Source: Betaproteobacteria bacterium UBA6910 (GTDB lineage Bacteria > Pseudomonadota > Gammaproteobacteria > Burkholderiales > UBA6910). Taken from it: DNA of 10,145 nt. Both the position numbers and the translations under genes were made by a program. Shown here piece by piece: positions 1 to 6,790 of the stretch; position 1 is the stretch's first letter; every line of letters begins with the position of its first letter. Below the pieces are notes generated by a model that saw only the letters and a program-made list of their open reading frames with translations, ran no database searches and had not been told where the DNA came from. The stretch lies in NCBI GenBank assembly GCA_002451065.1, contig DKBC01000216.1, positions 21,450 to 31,594 on the forward strand, written 5' to 3'.

Positions 1-438
1 CCGGACCGGAAGCTCCAGGTGGTCCGATTCCTCTCGGCGGCCCTGGAGGATCGGCGGTTCCGGGCCAAGGAGCCCGTCTCCTGGGCCCTCGGGAGACTCC
101 TCACCCGGACGCCCCTTTACGCGGGGCCGGAGACGGTCCTGCCGCCACAGGAAGTCGGGAGGCTCTTCGCCCAGGTTCGGGCCCTGGACTGGGGGGACCC
201 GGGCCTCGCCTTCCTGCCCGCCCTCTTTGCCCAGGCCGCGAGAAGGACCGACCGCCGCGACGTGGACGTCGGCCCGGAGCTTCGCCGGGAGCTGCTGGAA
301 CGGATGGAGGCCGGCGGCGCCCGGCCGGAGGAACTGAGGGTCGTGCGGGAAACCGTCCCCGTCGAGGACGCCGACCGCGTCCGCCAGTTCGGGGAGTCCC
401 TCCCGAGCGGCCTCATCCTGATGGGCGAGTCTGCGTGA
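1..438 (+). CDS. Hsp70-family chaperone-like protein, C-terminal fragment (DUF3731-type tail)
   Basis: This is the 3' end of a gene that begins before the window. The frame is open from base 1 and ends at TGA 436-438; the GTG at 19 is internal. The visible 145 residues are alpha-helical and rich in Arg, Leu and Glu. They carry the landmarks I associate with the C-terminal DUF3731 region of long bacterial Hsp70-like proteins: a WALGRLxxRxPLY block, then TVLPP, and near the end VRQFGESLPSGLIL. In that family the ATPase part precedes this tail; here the ATPase part is out of view, so the assignment rests on the tail alone. The gene converges on the catabolic cluster and is probably unrelated to it. 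An unrelated helical-repeat protein is the main alternative. Confidence 0.65.
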   Translation, partial: PDRKLQVVRFLSAALEDRRFRAKEPVSWALGRLLTRTPLYAGPETVLPPQEVGRLFAQVRALDWGDPGLAFLPALFAQAARRTDRRDVDVGPELRRELLERMEAGGARPEELRVVRETVPVEDADRVRQFGESLPSGLILMGESA

Positions 439-485
439 CGCCCGGTCCACACGCAATGTTGCTGAATCAGGGTGCTGCCGCTCTG

Positions 486-523
486 GCTCTCTCCCCTCAC
501 CGGGAGAGGGCAGGGGTGAGGGG
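486..523. repeat. Overlapping inverted repeats between convergent genes
   Basis: Two stems share bases. Stem A pairs 486-495 with 502-511 (core CTCTCCC/GGGAGAG, one G-T wobble, 6-nt loop). Stem B pairs CCCCTCACC at 493-501 with GGTGAGGGG at 515-523. They cannot form together. The sequence resembles the short GGGAGAGGGCAGGGGTGAGGG-type intergenic repeats seen between genes in many high-GC bacteria (recollection, not searched). No T-run follows on either strand, so it is not a canonical intrinsic terminator, though it sits where a bidirectional one would be expected. Confidence 0.6.
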
Positions 524-594
524 GGGCGTTTCCGTGGGCGAGGGGACTCGTTTCAACGGCATTGGGTCGACGCGGCGTGCGACAGCGCGGGAGG

Positions 595-747
595 TCAACC
601 CTTTCTGACCACCGTCACCATCAGATCCTGCAGGAGCCCCACGATCGCCTCCGCTCGTTGCCGGACCACCGTGACCCGAGACGCCGTCAGCTCGCTCGCC
701 ACTTCAAATAGAAGAGTGATTTTCTGCTCGAGCTCCTTCTGATCCAT
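595..747 (-). CDS. Small 50-residue protein of unknown function
   Basis: The ORF runs from ATG 747 to TGA 595-597. I chose the ATG at 747 rather than the upstream ATG at 777 because AAGGGG (755-760) lies 7 nt before it, and the extra ten residues at 777 have no such site. The protein (MDQKELEQKI... to ...VTVVRKG) has no Cys, no signal peptide and no membrane segment. It has an acidic amphipathic N-terminal half and a helical C-terminal half with a repeated VTVVRxx element, consistent with a short helical or coiled-coil oligomerising protein. It starts 41 nt after the CoA ligase stop on the same strand, so it is probably the last gene of the cluster. I do not recognise the family. It could still be a chance ORF, but the ribosome binding site argues against that. 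Confidence 0.55.
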   Translation of the reverse strand: MDQKELEQKITLLFEVASELTASRVTVVRQRAEAIVGLLQDLMVTVVRKG

Positions 748-754
748 TTTCAAG

Positions 755-760
755 CCCCTT
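755..760 (-). promoter_or_regulatory. Ribosome binding site deciding the start of the 50-aa gene
   Basis: AAGGGG on the - strand lies 7 nt before ATG 747. It is the reason for preferring the shorter form of the small protein. Confidence 0.5.
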
Positions 761-788
761 TGCGGCTTCGCGGTCACAGAAAGAAGTC

Positions 789-2186
789 TCAGATTCTCTT
801 TCGATCCAACCCCTTGATCCTCTCATCCATCCAACGCTTTCCCTTGAACAGGACTCGATCGAAGCTGTCCGCCAAGACCTCGCGGACCTCCATTCGTATG
901 CCCACCCTCTCCTGCAACGCGGCAGCAAGGCCCCCCAATGCCCGCAGCCTCTCCTCGACCGGCACGTCCTTCTTGAACTCAACTTCCATCTCCACGGTTT
1001 CCCTGCCCCCGGTCCCCATGAACACCCTGCCGCGGTAGTCGAACACCCGGTGGTCGGCGAACACGATGGAATCGATGGCCGCGGGCCATACGTTCTGGCC
1101 TTTCATCTTGATCATGTCGTCGTAGCGTTCGACGATCCCGGCCTCCAGGCCGTCGAACGGACGGCCACAGGGGCAGTCGGTGTGGCTCCGGAGCACGACC
1201 TTGTCGTTCGTGGCGAACCGGAGCAGCGGAGACGCCTCCCTCTCCAGCGGCGTCAGCACGAGTTCACCGGCCTCGCCGGGTTTCACCGGTTCGCGCGTCG
1301 CCGGGTCGAGGACCTCCGCGTACACGAAGGGCTCCCAGATGTGCAGCAGCCCGCGACCTCCCTTCTCGTCGCCCACCCCCGCCTCGCAGCTCATGGCGAT
1401 GCCGCTGCCCTTCTGGGTGGACCCGTACTGCTCATAGATGGCCGCGTCCCAGGTTTCCTCCATCTCCGTCACCCAACTCAACGGGTACGCCCCGGCCGCA
1501 ACCAGAATCGCTTCGAGGGACGGGAAGTCCTTCCGGAAATCGAAACCGAGCTCTTTGGCCGTTTCCGTGAGGGTGGTCAAATACGCAGGCACCGTGAGCA
1601 TGGCCTTGGGGTCGAAGCGTTTCATCAGCTCCAGTTTCGTCTTGGTGTCGAAAAAGGCGGCGAGGAAGTACCGGGCGCCGGACTGCATCAACCCCCGCAT
1701 GGATCCCAGCCCGGCCGTCATGGTCGCGATGGGCCAGAAGTGGAACACCGCGTCTCCGGGGCGCACGCCAACCCAGTGGTAGTTCACCGCCCACATTCCA
1801 CCCAGGTGCTCCACATCCGCCCGGGTGCACCCGTAGATCTCCTGTCCCAGCCCGGAGGTGCCGCTCGTGAGGTGCGTCTGCACGACTTTGTCGAGGGGGA
1901 CTCCGAGGCGATTGCCGTACGGAGGATTGTCCGTTTGGTCGACCAGGAGGTCCTTCTTCGTGAGCAGAGGCACTTTCTTGCGGTAATCTTCCGGTGTCCT
2001 GATGTCGTCCGGTGTAATGCCTCGCTCCTGGAATCGATCACGGAAGAATGCATTTGTCTTCCAGACGTGATCGAGCTGAGCCTTGAGGCGAAGCCACTGA
2101 TAGTCGACGAGCTCCGTTCTGGACATAGACTCAAGCGTCCCGTGGTAAAACTCAACTTCCCTGACACCCAGCTTTCGTATCGGCAT
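789..2186 (-). CDS. PaaK-like AMP-forming acyl-CoA ligase (phenylacetate-CoA ligase family)
   Basis: A 465-residue adenylate-forming enzyme, slightly longer than PaaK (about 430-440). Reaction type: carboxylic acid + ATP + CoA to acyl-CoA, in the cytosol. Landmarks in order: the PaaK-like N-terminus with LLTKKDLL at 74-81; phosphate-binding loop HLTSGTSG at 105-112; YEQYGST at 251-257 (the aromatic-Gly-Ser/Thr adenine motif); RFATND at 323-328 (Arg/Asp of the ribose-binding motif); CPCGRPF at 338-344, as in PaaK; YDDMIKMKGQNVWP at 355-368; and a C-terminal KGKRWMDER at 448-456, where K448 probably serves as the A10 lysine. The P-loop reads TSGTSGLGQ, without the Lys of the usual TSGTTGKP. The start has TGAGGA 6 nt upstream. 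It lies 56 nt after hyuB. The substrate cannot be read from sequence; an aromatic or beta-keto acid made by the HyuAB enzyme is a contextual guess. Confidence 0.85.
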   Translation of the reverse strand: MPIRKLGVREVEFYHGTLESMSRTELVDYQWLRLKAQLDHVWKTNAFFRDRFQERGITPDDIRTPEDYRKKVPLLTKKDLLVDQTDNPPYGNRLGVPLDKVVQTHLTSGTSGLGQEIYGCTRADVEHLGGMWAVNYHWVGVRPGDAVFHFWPIATMTAGLGSMRGLMQSGARYFLAAFFDTKTKLELMKRFDPKAMLTVPAYLTTLTETAKELGFDFRKDFPSLEAILVAAGAYPLSWVTEMEETWDAAIYEQYGSTQKGSGIAMSCEAGVGDEKGGRGLLHIWEPFVYAEVLDPATREPVKPGEAGELVLTPLEREASPLLRFATNDKVVLRSHTDCPCGRPFDGLEAGIVERYDDMIKMKGQNVWPAAIDSIVFADHRVFDYRGRVFMGTGGRETVEMEVEFKKDVPVEERLRALGGLAAALQERVGIRMEVREVLADSFDRVLFKGKRWMDERIKGLDRKRI

Positions 2187-2195
2187 GCCAAGTCC

Positions 2196-2246
2196 TCACA
2201 TCTGGTCCGAAGATCTTTCAGACGTGTCCTTCACGATGAACGTCAT
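2196..2246 (-). other. Candidate 16-codon linker ORF between hyuB and the CoA ligase
   Basis: On the - strand an ATG at 2246 overlaps the hyuB TGA as ATGA. Its 16-residue frame ends in a TGA (2196-2198) that is part of the TGAGGA ribosome binding site of the ligase. Such a mini-ORF could carry ribosomes from hyuB to the ligase start. It may be coincidence, and the peptide itself (MTFIVKDTSERSSDQM) resembles nothing I know. Confidence 0.25.
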
Positions 2247-4501
2247 GCCCTGACGTCGATGTCCCACAACGGCTCATCCGTATCGACGGCCTCGCACCAC
2301 GCGTCCACTTCGAGCAGGGTGCCGCACCCCGGGCAGACGTACTCCTGATAGCGCGTGATGGGCTCCCCGGGTCCGACCCTCTTCACCTCGCGCAGGTCCG
2401 TGACGCGCCGCAGGGCGTGCTTCTTGTAGTTTCCTCCGGGCGCGCAAAACTCGTTTTCGCACCGCATGCAGCAGATGGCCTTGGATCCGTCGGTCTTTTC
2501 GACGATCTCCAGGTACTCGCTGATCCTCAGGAGGCGGCCCTTCTTCGCAGCGGGGCTCAGCGTCCGGCCAGCCCCGGCCGGGGCTGGCTTCTCCGCGTCT
2601 TCGAGCCGCCGCGACCGGATCGTTCGCCGAAGCTTCTCCGTCTCCTCGCCCTTCGCCTCGAAGGTGTCCGGATCGACCACCACACCGTACACCTTCTCGG
2701 CCCACTCCAACGTGACGGCCTCGTCCCTCACGTCGGCCGCCACCTTCGAGGGGCTTCGATCCAGCGGGTCCCCGTAGCCGCCACCGCAGCCAAAGGCATA
2801 GGCCAGAAAGCTGTGCTCGGGCACGGCGACCCGGATCCCGCCGAGTTGCCTTTCGAGCCGGGACTCGGAGCTCTCCCGGACGTCCACGCCCCAGGAGGCG
2901 CCGAGCTCCTCGATGCTCGTCGGGTATTCCCCTCTCGAAAAACGCTGAAGCAAAGCGTCCCTCGAGGTGAGAACCATCTTCCCGTCCCCGAGGTGCCCGC
3001 CCGCCGGGTAGCCTCCGAAGAGGCCGAAGCCGCGCGCCTCTCCCCCTTCGGGCCCGGGCAGGTAGTCCACCGAGAGGTCCTGGGTGCCGTACACCATGGC
3101 GATCGACTCGAGGTTCATCCCGCCTCGAAACTTCCCGTACCCTCCGCTGTCCGTCCCCTGGCGCTGGGCGACGTACAACAGAGGGTAGTAGCTCTCCGTC
3201 CACTCGACGTCCGCCCCCGCAGACCGGGGGTTCACGTAAATGCCACCGGTGCTGTTGCCGTCCCGCTCCGGCGTCGCGCCCTGCCCTCCGACGAAGAGGT
3301 CGTACGTCCCCTGCCCCACGATTCCGCCGTGCTGGCTGTGCCCCCCGTACCAGACGCCGGGTCCGAAGTTCGTCACGGCGCCGCCGAGGGCGCCCCACGA
3401 GGCGTTGACGTCCTGGTGGAGCCCGGCGGCGTAGAGCATCTTCGCCAGGCACCCCGCCGCCGCGATATTGAGGTTGATGCCCGCCTGGGTGCCCAAGCCG
3501 CAGGAGGCCGGGAAGCGGCAGTTGAGATAGGTCCCCTCGGGTACGTGATAGCTCACCCAGTCCATGACGTCCGAGTTCCACGGGATGTCGGAGAGAAGCG
3601 CGGCGGCCAAGGCGGAAAAGAGGCAACTCCGCGCCGCCGGAAGAGCCGCGTTGCAGTAGTCCTGGGTCTGGGGCGACGCCTCCACCTCGAAGCGGAGCTG
3701 GTCGCCCTGCTTGGTCAACGTGCAGGTCGCGCTGAGGGGAAGCGGGACCTCGCGGCCCCCGACGCGCTGGGTCCGGGAGATGTAGACCCGCTCGCGCCAC
3801 GTGCCGTCGGGTATCTTCCGCAGTTTCTCCCGGAACCGGGTCTCGGCGTCCCGGGTCAGCTTCTGGCAGGCGGCTTCGACGAAGTCGGTCCCGAACTTCT
3901 CGATCAACGCGAGGTAGCCTTCGGAGCACACGTTGTTCGCCGCGATGCGGGCCAGGATGTCCTGGGCGACGAATTCGGGATCCCGGCACTGCAGGGTCAC
4001 CGCCCGAAAGGTGTCCCTTCGGACAACGCCGCCCTCGACGATCTTCAGGCCGCGGATCCGCACGCCCTCGTGGAAGATCTCCGTGGACGCCCCTCGAAGC
4101 ATGCCGCCGACGTCGCCGGTATGGGTCATCGTGCCGACCCAGGCCACGCGGTTGCCCTCGTGGAAGACGGGCTTGATCACGATCTGGTCCATGACGTGGG
4201 TCCCTGCGATGTAGGGATCGTTGTAGAAGAACTGGTCGCCGTCGCGGATGCCGGGATTGGCCTCGAATTCCGCGAGGGCGTGCCGGATGGAGTCGGCGGA
4301 CCCCATGACGTGGAACAGCGTCCCCGCCGCGCTCATCACGCCCCGGCCGTCCCCGCCGTAGAGGGACGTCATGAACTCCCCCCCCTCCACGATGGCCGGT
4401 GAGCCGGAGATCATGGCCACCGCCTGCCTCCCCTCCTCCAGCACGCTGGAAAGCCGCTGCACGAGCACTTCGTACTTGACGGGATCGAGGTCGACGCTCA
4501 T
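2243..4501 (-). CDS. HyuB/acetone carboxylase alpha-like subunit fused to a gamma-like zinc domain
   Basis: 752 residues. Residues 1 to about 600 are a hydantoinase B/oxoprolinase-type catalytic subunit: DPVKYEV at 6-12, FFYNDPYIAGTH at 91-102, THTGDVGG at 126-133 and EIFHEGVRI at 141-149. H127 and D130 match the His-x-x-Asp metal pair of acetone carboxylase alpha, and H144 is a candidate third ligand (from memory of that enzyme). After a Pro/Ala/Gly linker near 635-652, residues 660-752 look like acetone carboxylase gamma: two CxxC pairs (C678/C681 and C723/C726, zinc-ribbon-like) and a Trp/Asp-rich end. HyuB proteins are usually 520-600 residues, and gamma is normally a separate small subunit. 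Expected partner: HyuA, which begins upstream and provides ATP-dependent activation. Reaction class: ketone carboxylation, or less likely opening of a cyclic amide. The start has AGGAGG 5 nt upstream. Confidence 0.88.
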   Translation of the reverse strand: MSVDLDPVKYEVLVQRLSSVLEEGRQAVAMISGSPAIVEGGEFMTSLYGGDGRGVMSAAGTLFHVMGSADSIRHALAEFEANPGIRDGDQFFYNDPYIAGTHVMDQIVIKPVFHEGNRVAWVGTMTHTGDVGGMLRGASTEIFHEGVRIRGLKIVEGGVVRRDTFRAVTLQCRDPEFVAQDILARIAANNVCSEGYLALIEKFGTDFVEAACQKLTRDAETRFREKLRKIPDGTWRERVYISRTQRVGGREVPLPLSATCTLTKQGDQLRFEVEASPQTQDYCNAALPAARSCLFSALAAALLSDIPWNSDVMDWVSYHVPEGTYLNCRFPASCGLGTQAGINLNIAAAGCLAKMLYAAGLHQDVNASWGALGGAVTNFGPGVWYGGHSQHGGIVGQGTYDLFVGGQGATPERDGNSTGGIYVNPRSAGADVEWTESYYPLLYVAQRQGTDSGGYGKFRGGMNLESIAMVYGTQDLSVDYLPGPEGGEARGFGLFGGYPAGGHLGDGKMVLTSRDALLQRFSRGEYPTSIEELGASWGVDVRESSESRLERQLGGIRVAVPEHSFLAYAFGCGGGYGDPLDRSPSKVAADVRDEAVTLEWAEKVYGVVVDPDTFEAKGEETEKLRRTIRSRRLEDAEKPAPAGAGRTLSPAAKKGRLLRISEYLEIVEKTDGSKAICCMRCENEFCAPGGNYKKHALRRVTDLREVKRVGPGEPITRYQEYVCPGCGTLLEVDAWCEAVDTDEPLWDIDVRA
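2567..2588. repeat. 22-bp perfect palindrome in the HyuB-gamma linker codons
   Basis: The half-site is GCCAGCCCCGG and the other half is its exact reverse complement, with no spacer. It encodes linker residues 638-645 (KPAPAGAG), between the HyuB part and the gamma-like part. Confidence 0.8.
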
Positions 4502-4542
4502 CGGAGCCTCCTGACGGAAATCTTGTCTTGCTGCCGGCCCAT
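4498..4542 (-). other. Candidate 14-codon linker ORF between hyuA and hyuB
   Basis: On the - strand an ATG at 4542 opens a 14-residue frame (MGRQQDKISVRRLR). Its TGA at 4498-4500 overlaps the hyuB start as ATGA, and the hyuB AGGAGG lies inside it. This arrangement could couple hyuB translation to ribosomes arriving from hyuA. No good ribosome binding site precedes it, so it may be chance. Confidence 0.22.
4507..4512 (-). promoter_or_regulatory. Strong ribosome binding site of hyuB
   Basis: AGGAGG on the - strand, 5 nt before ATG 4501, supports that start. Confidence 0.75.
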
Positions 4543-4556
4543 TCCGAATTCGGGCC

Positions 4557-6674
4557 TCAGAGCTCCAGGACGACGTTCATGAACGTATCCACCCTTGCGA
4601 GCGTTTCGGGAGGCACGACGATCGTATTCGTGGCGCTCTCGATCACGGCAGGCCCCTCCACGACGTCGTCCGGCCGCAATTCCTCGTAATCGTAGATGGC
4701 CGTCCGGATGAAACCGCCCGCGCGCTCGGGGAAGAACACGTCCCGGTTCCCCTTCAGGGCCCTGGAGGGCTTCGCGTCACCCCGTGGATACTCTCTCAGG
4801 ACGGGCTTCACGACCCTCCCGACGGCGTCGATGTCCATCGAGACGAGCTCGATGCCGGTCCGGGTGTAGGCGACCCCCTTTCCGTAGACCCTCTCGAAGT
4901 CCCTGGCCCACTCCTCGATGAGGTCAGCGACGTCTTGGCCCGTCCTGTAGGGTCTCGGGGACATGGGCACGGAATGGTAGAGGACCTGCCTGGCCCAGCG
5001 CATGTTGAACGTGTGCTTGAAGCTGAGATCCTTCCGGGCAAACCCCTCGGCCCCCATCTCGTCGGACAGCGACTCTTCCACCTGCTTGATCTTCGCCTCC
5101 AAGAGATCCGGTTCCACGGGCATCCGGTATCCCAACGACTGTGACATCGTCCGCATCATGTCGGCCCCGGCGATGCCGAACGCGGAGAAGACCGACGAGG
5201 TCGGAAAACAGTAGATCCTCTTGATGCCCAGGTCCCCGGCGTAGTAGGGAGCATGCATCGAGCCGGTGCCCCCGAAGGCGTACAGAACGAACTCCCCCGG
5301 CGGCAACCCCGCCCTCATGGTGAGAATCCGGATCAGGTCCGCCATGTGGGAATTGATGATGGTGAAGATCCCGGCCGCCGCTTCGATGACACTCATCCCG
5401 AGCGGCCCCGCGATCTTTGCCGCCATGACGTCCTCGGCCCTGGACTTGTTCAGCTTCATCCTTCCGCCGAGGAAGTAGTCCGGGTTCAGAAACCCCAGGA
5501 TCAGATCGGCGTCGCAGACCGTCGGCTCGGTCCCGCCCGTGTCGTAGCAGACCGGGCCGGGTGCGGCCCCTGCGCTCTCCGGACCCACGATGAGCCTGCC
5601 CTGCGCTGCGTCCACCCGAGCGATGGTTCCCCCGCCGGCCCCGATGGAGTCCACCTTCACCTTCGGAAGCATCACGCGCCACCGCGAGATGATCGGCTCT
5701 CGCTCGTAGCTCCACCTCCCGTCCCGGATGAGGGACGCGTCAAGGCTGGTCCCTCCCATGTCCGTGGACACCACGTTCGGGTGCCCGAGAAGGCTCGCCA
5801 CGTACTGACTCCCGATCACCCCTCCGGCCGGGCCCGAGGAGATGGTCCTCACAGGAGGCACCCGGTCCCAGCTCAACAAACCCCCGTTGGCCTGCATCAC
5901 CACAAGGCGGCCGCGGAAGCCGGCCTCCCGCAGCCCCTCGGCCAGGTTTCCCAGATACCGCCCCATCACCTTTCCGATGTAGCAGTTGAGGATGACGACA
6001 TTCGCCCGTCCGTACTCCCGCCGAAGCGGAACCAGCTCGCTCGAAATCGTGAGGAAGAGGTCGCGGTCCGGGTACATCTCCCGGATCAGCCCCTTCATCT
6101 GCTGCTCGTGGACGGGATTGACCCAGCTGAACAGGAAGCTCACGCCGATCGCTTCCACTTCCTCGTCCTCGACCAATATCCGGATCTGCTTGATCGCATC
6201 TTCCACATTTAGGGGGACGACCACATCCCCCCTGAAATCGATGCGCTCGTACACCCCCTTCAGGCGCGACTTGGGAACCAGCGGCTCCGGTTTCCGGATC
6301 CGGAGCATTCTCCGGACGTCCTCGTCGCTCAAGCCGTCGACTCTCTGGATGGCCCGACCGATCAGGGTGGTGTCCTCGAACCCTTTCGTCGTGATGAAGC
6401 CGACTCGTGCCCCTTTGCCCACGATGATGGCGTTCGTGCCGACCGTGGTACCGAGCTTCATCATGGAGCAGTGTTCGAGCAAGACGCGGGAGGAAACGTT
6501 CATGGTCTTCGCCGCTTCCGCGACCGCGTCCATCACTCCGATCGAGAAGTCGCGGGGCGTCGTCGGCGCTTTCGCCACGGTCGTGTCCCCGCTCTTCAAG
6601 TCCACCACCACGGCATCGGTGAACGTGCCGCCCGTGTCGATCCCGATGATGTACTTGCCTTGGTCAGCGGCCAT
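4557..6674 (-). CDS. HyuA: hydantoinase A/oxoprolinase/acetone carboxylase beta-like ATP-binding subunit
   Basis: 705 residues, normal for HyuA (about 680-720). This subunit has the ASKHA (actin/Hsp70-like) fold and activates substrate with ATP for the partner HyuB. Domains: the N-terminal hydantoinase A domain (about 8-190) with DTGGTFTD at 13-20 (phosphate 1 loop) and GTTVGTNAII at 75-84; the central domain (about 205-500) with SSGPAGGVIG at 279-288, DMGGTSLD at 305-312 (phosphate 2), SIGAGGGTIA at 343-352, GPESAGAAPGP at 364-374 and FGGTGSMHA at 468-476; and a C-terminal HyuA domain (about 510-700) ending with the typical GPAVIESATNTIVVPP. No key motif is missing. AGGAGGT lies 8 nt before ATG 6674. 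It begins 116 nt after the BKACE gene and ends 55 nt before hyuB. The family covers 5-oxoprolinase, N-methylhydantoinase, caprolactamase and the acetone/acetophenone carboxylases; HyuA alone does not decide among them. Confidence 0.93.
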   Translation of the reverse strand: MAADQGKYIIGIDTGGTFTDAVVVDLKSGDTTVAKAPTTPRDFSIGVMDAVAEAAKTMNVSSRVLLEHCSMMKLGTTVGTNAIIVGKGARVGFITTKGFEDTTLIGRAIQRVDGLSDEDVRRMLRIRKPEPLVPKSRLKGVYERIDFRGDVVVPLNVEDAIKQIRILVEDEEVEAIGVSFLFSWVNPVHEQQMKGLIREMYPDRDLFLTISSELVPLRREYGRANVVILNCYIGKVMGRYLGNLAEGLREAGFRGRLVVMQANGGLLSWDRVPPVRTISSGPAGGVIGSQYVASLLGHPNVVSTDMGGTSLDASLIRDGRWSYEREPIISRWRVMLPKVKVDSIGAGGGTIARVDAAQGRLIVGPESAGAAPGPVCYDTGGTEPTVCDADLILGFLNPDYFLGGRMKLNKSRAEDVMAAKIAGPLGMSVIEAAAGIFTIINSHMADLIRILTMRAGLPPGEFVLYAFGGTGSMHAPYYAGDLGIKRIYCFPTSSVFSAFGIAGADMMRTMSQSLGYRMPVEPDLLEAKIKQVEESLSDEMGAEGFARKDLSFKHTFNMRWARQVLYHSVPMSPRPYRTGQDVADLIEEWARDFERVYGKGVAYTRTGIELVSMDIDAVGRVVKPVLREYPRGDAKPSRALKGNRDVFFPERAGGFIRTAIYDYEELRPDDVVEGPAVIESATNTIVVPPETLARVDTFMNVVLEL

Positions 6675-6682
6675 CCGTCTCT

Positions 6683-6689
6683 ACCTCCT
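6683..6689 (-). promoter_or_regulatory. Strong ribosome binding site of hyuA
   Basis: AGGAGGT on the - strand, 8 nt before ATG 6674, is the closest match to the anti-Shine-Dalgarno sequence in the window. Confidence 0.75.
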
Positions 6690-6790
6690 GAGATCCTGCT
6701 CGCCGGGGGGGAGGTCCCGACCCGCCTCCCTCGCCCGCTGCTTTGCCGATCCGTTGCCGCCACTCACCCGAGGGGAGCCGGCCGACTTGT

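Noticed and set aside
1050..2348. 432-codon open frame on the + strand opposite the CoA ligase
   Set aside because: Same reason: low-complexity Arg/His-rich translation, running across the ligase start and into hyuB, antisense to a clear enzyme.
2417..4402. 661-codon open frame on the + strand opposite hyuB
   Set aside because: Codon-bias shadow in high-GC DNA. The - strand frame carries complete HyuB motifs, and the + frame is Arg/Pro/His-rich with no recognisable domain.
4536..4556. GGCCC/GGGCC hairpin and CCGAATTCGG palindrome after hyuA
   Set aside because: The stem is only 5 bp and no T-run follows; too weak to call a terminator or operator.
6709..6730. GGGAGG/CCTCCC inverted repeat upstream of hyuA as a terminator
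   Set aside because: Only a 6-bp core with a 10-nt loop and no U-run; expected by chance in this composition.
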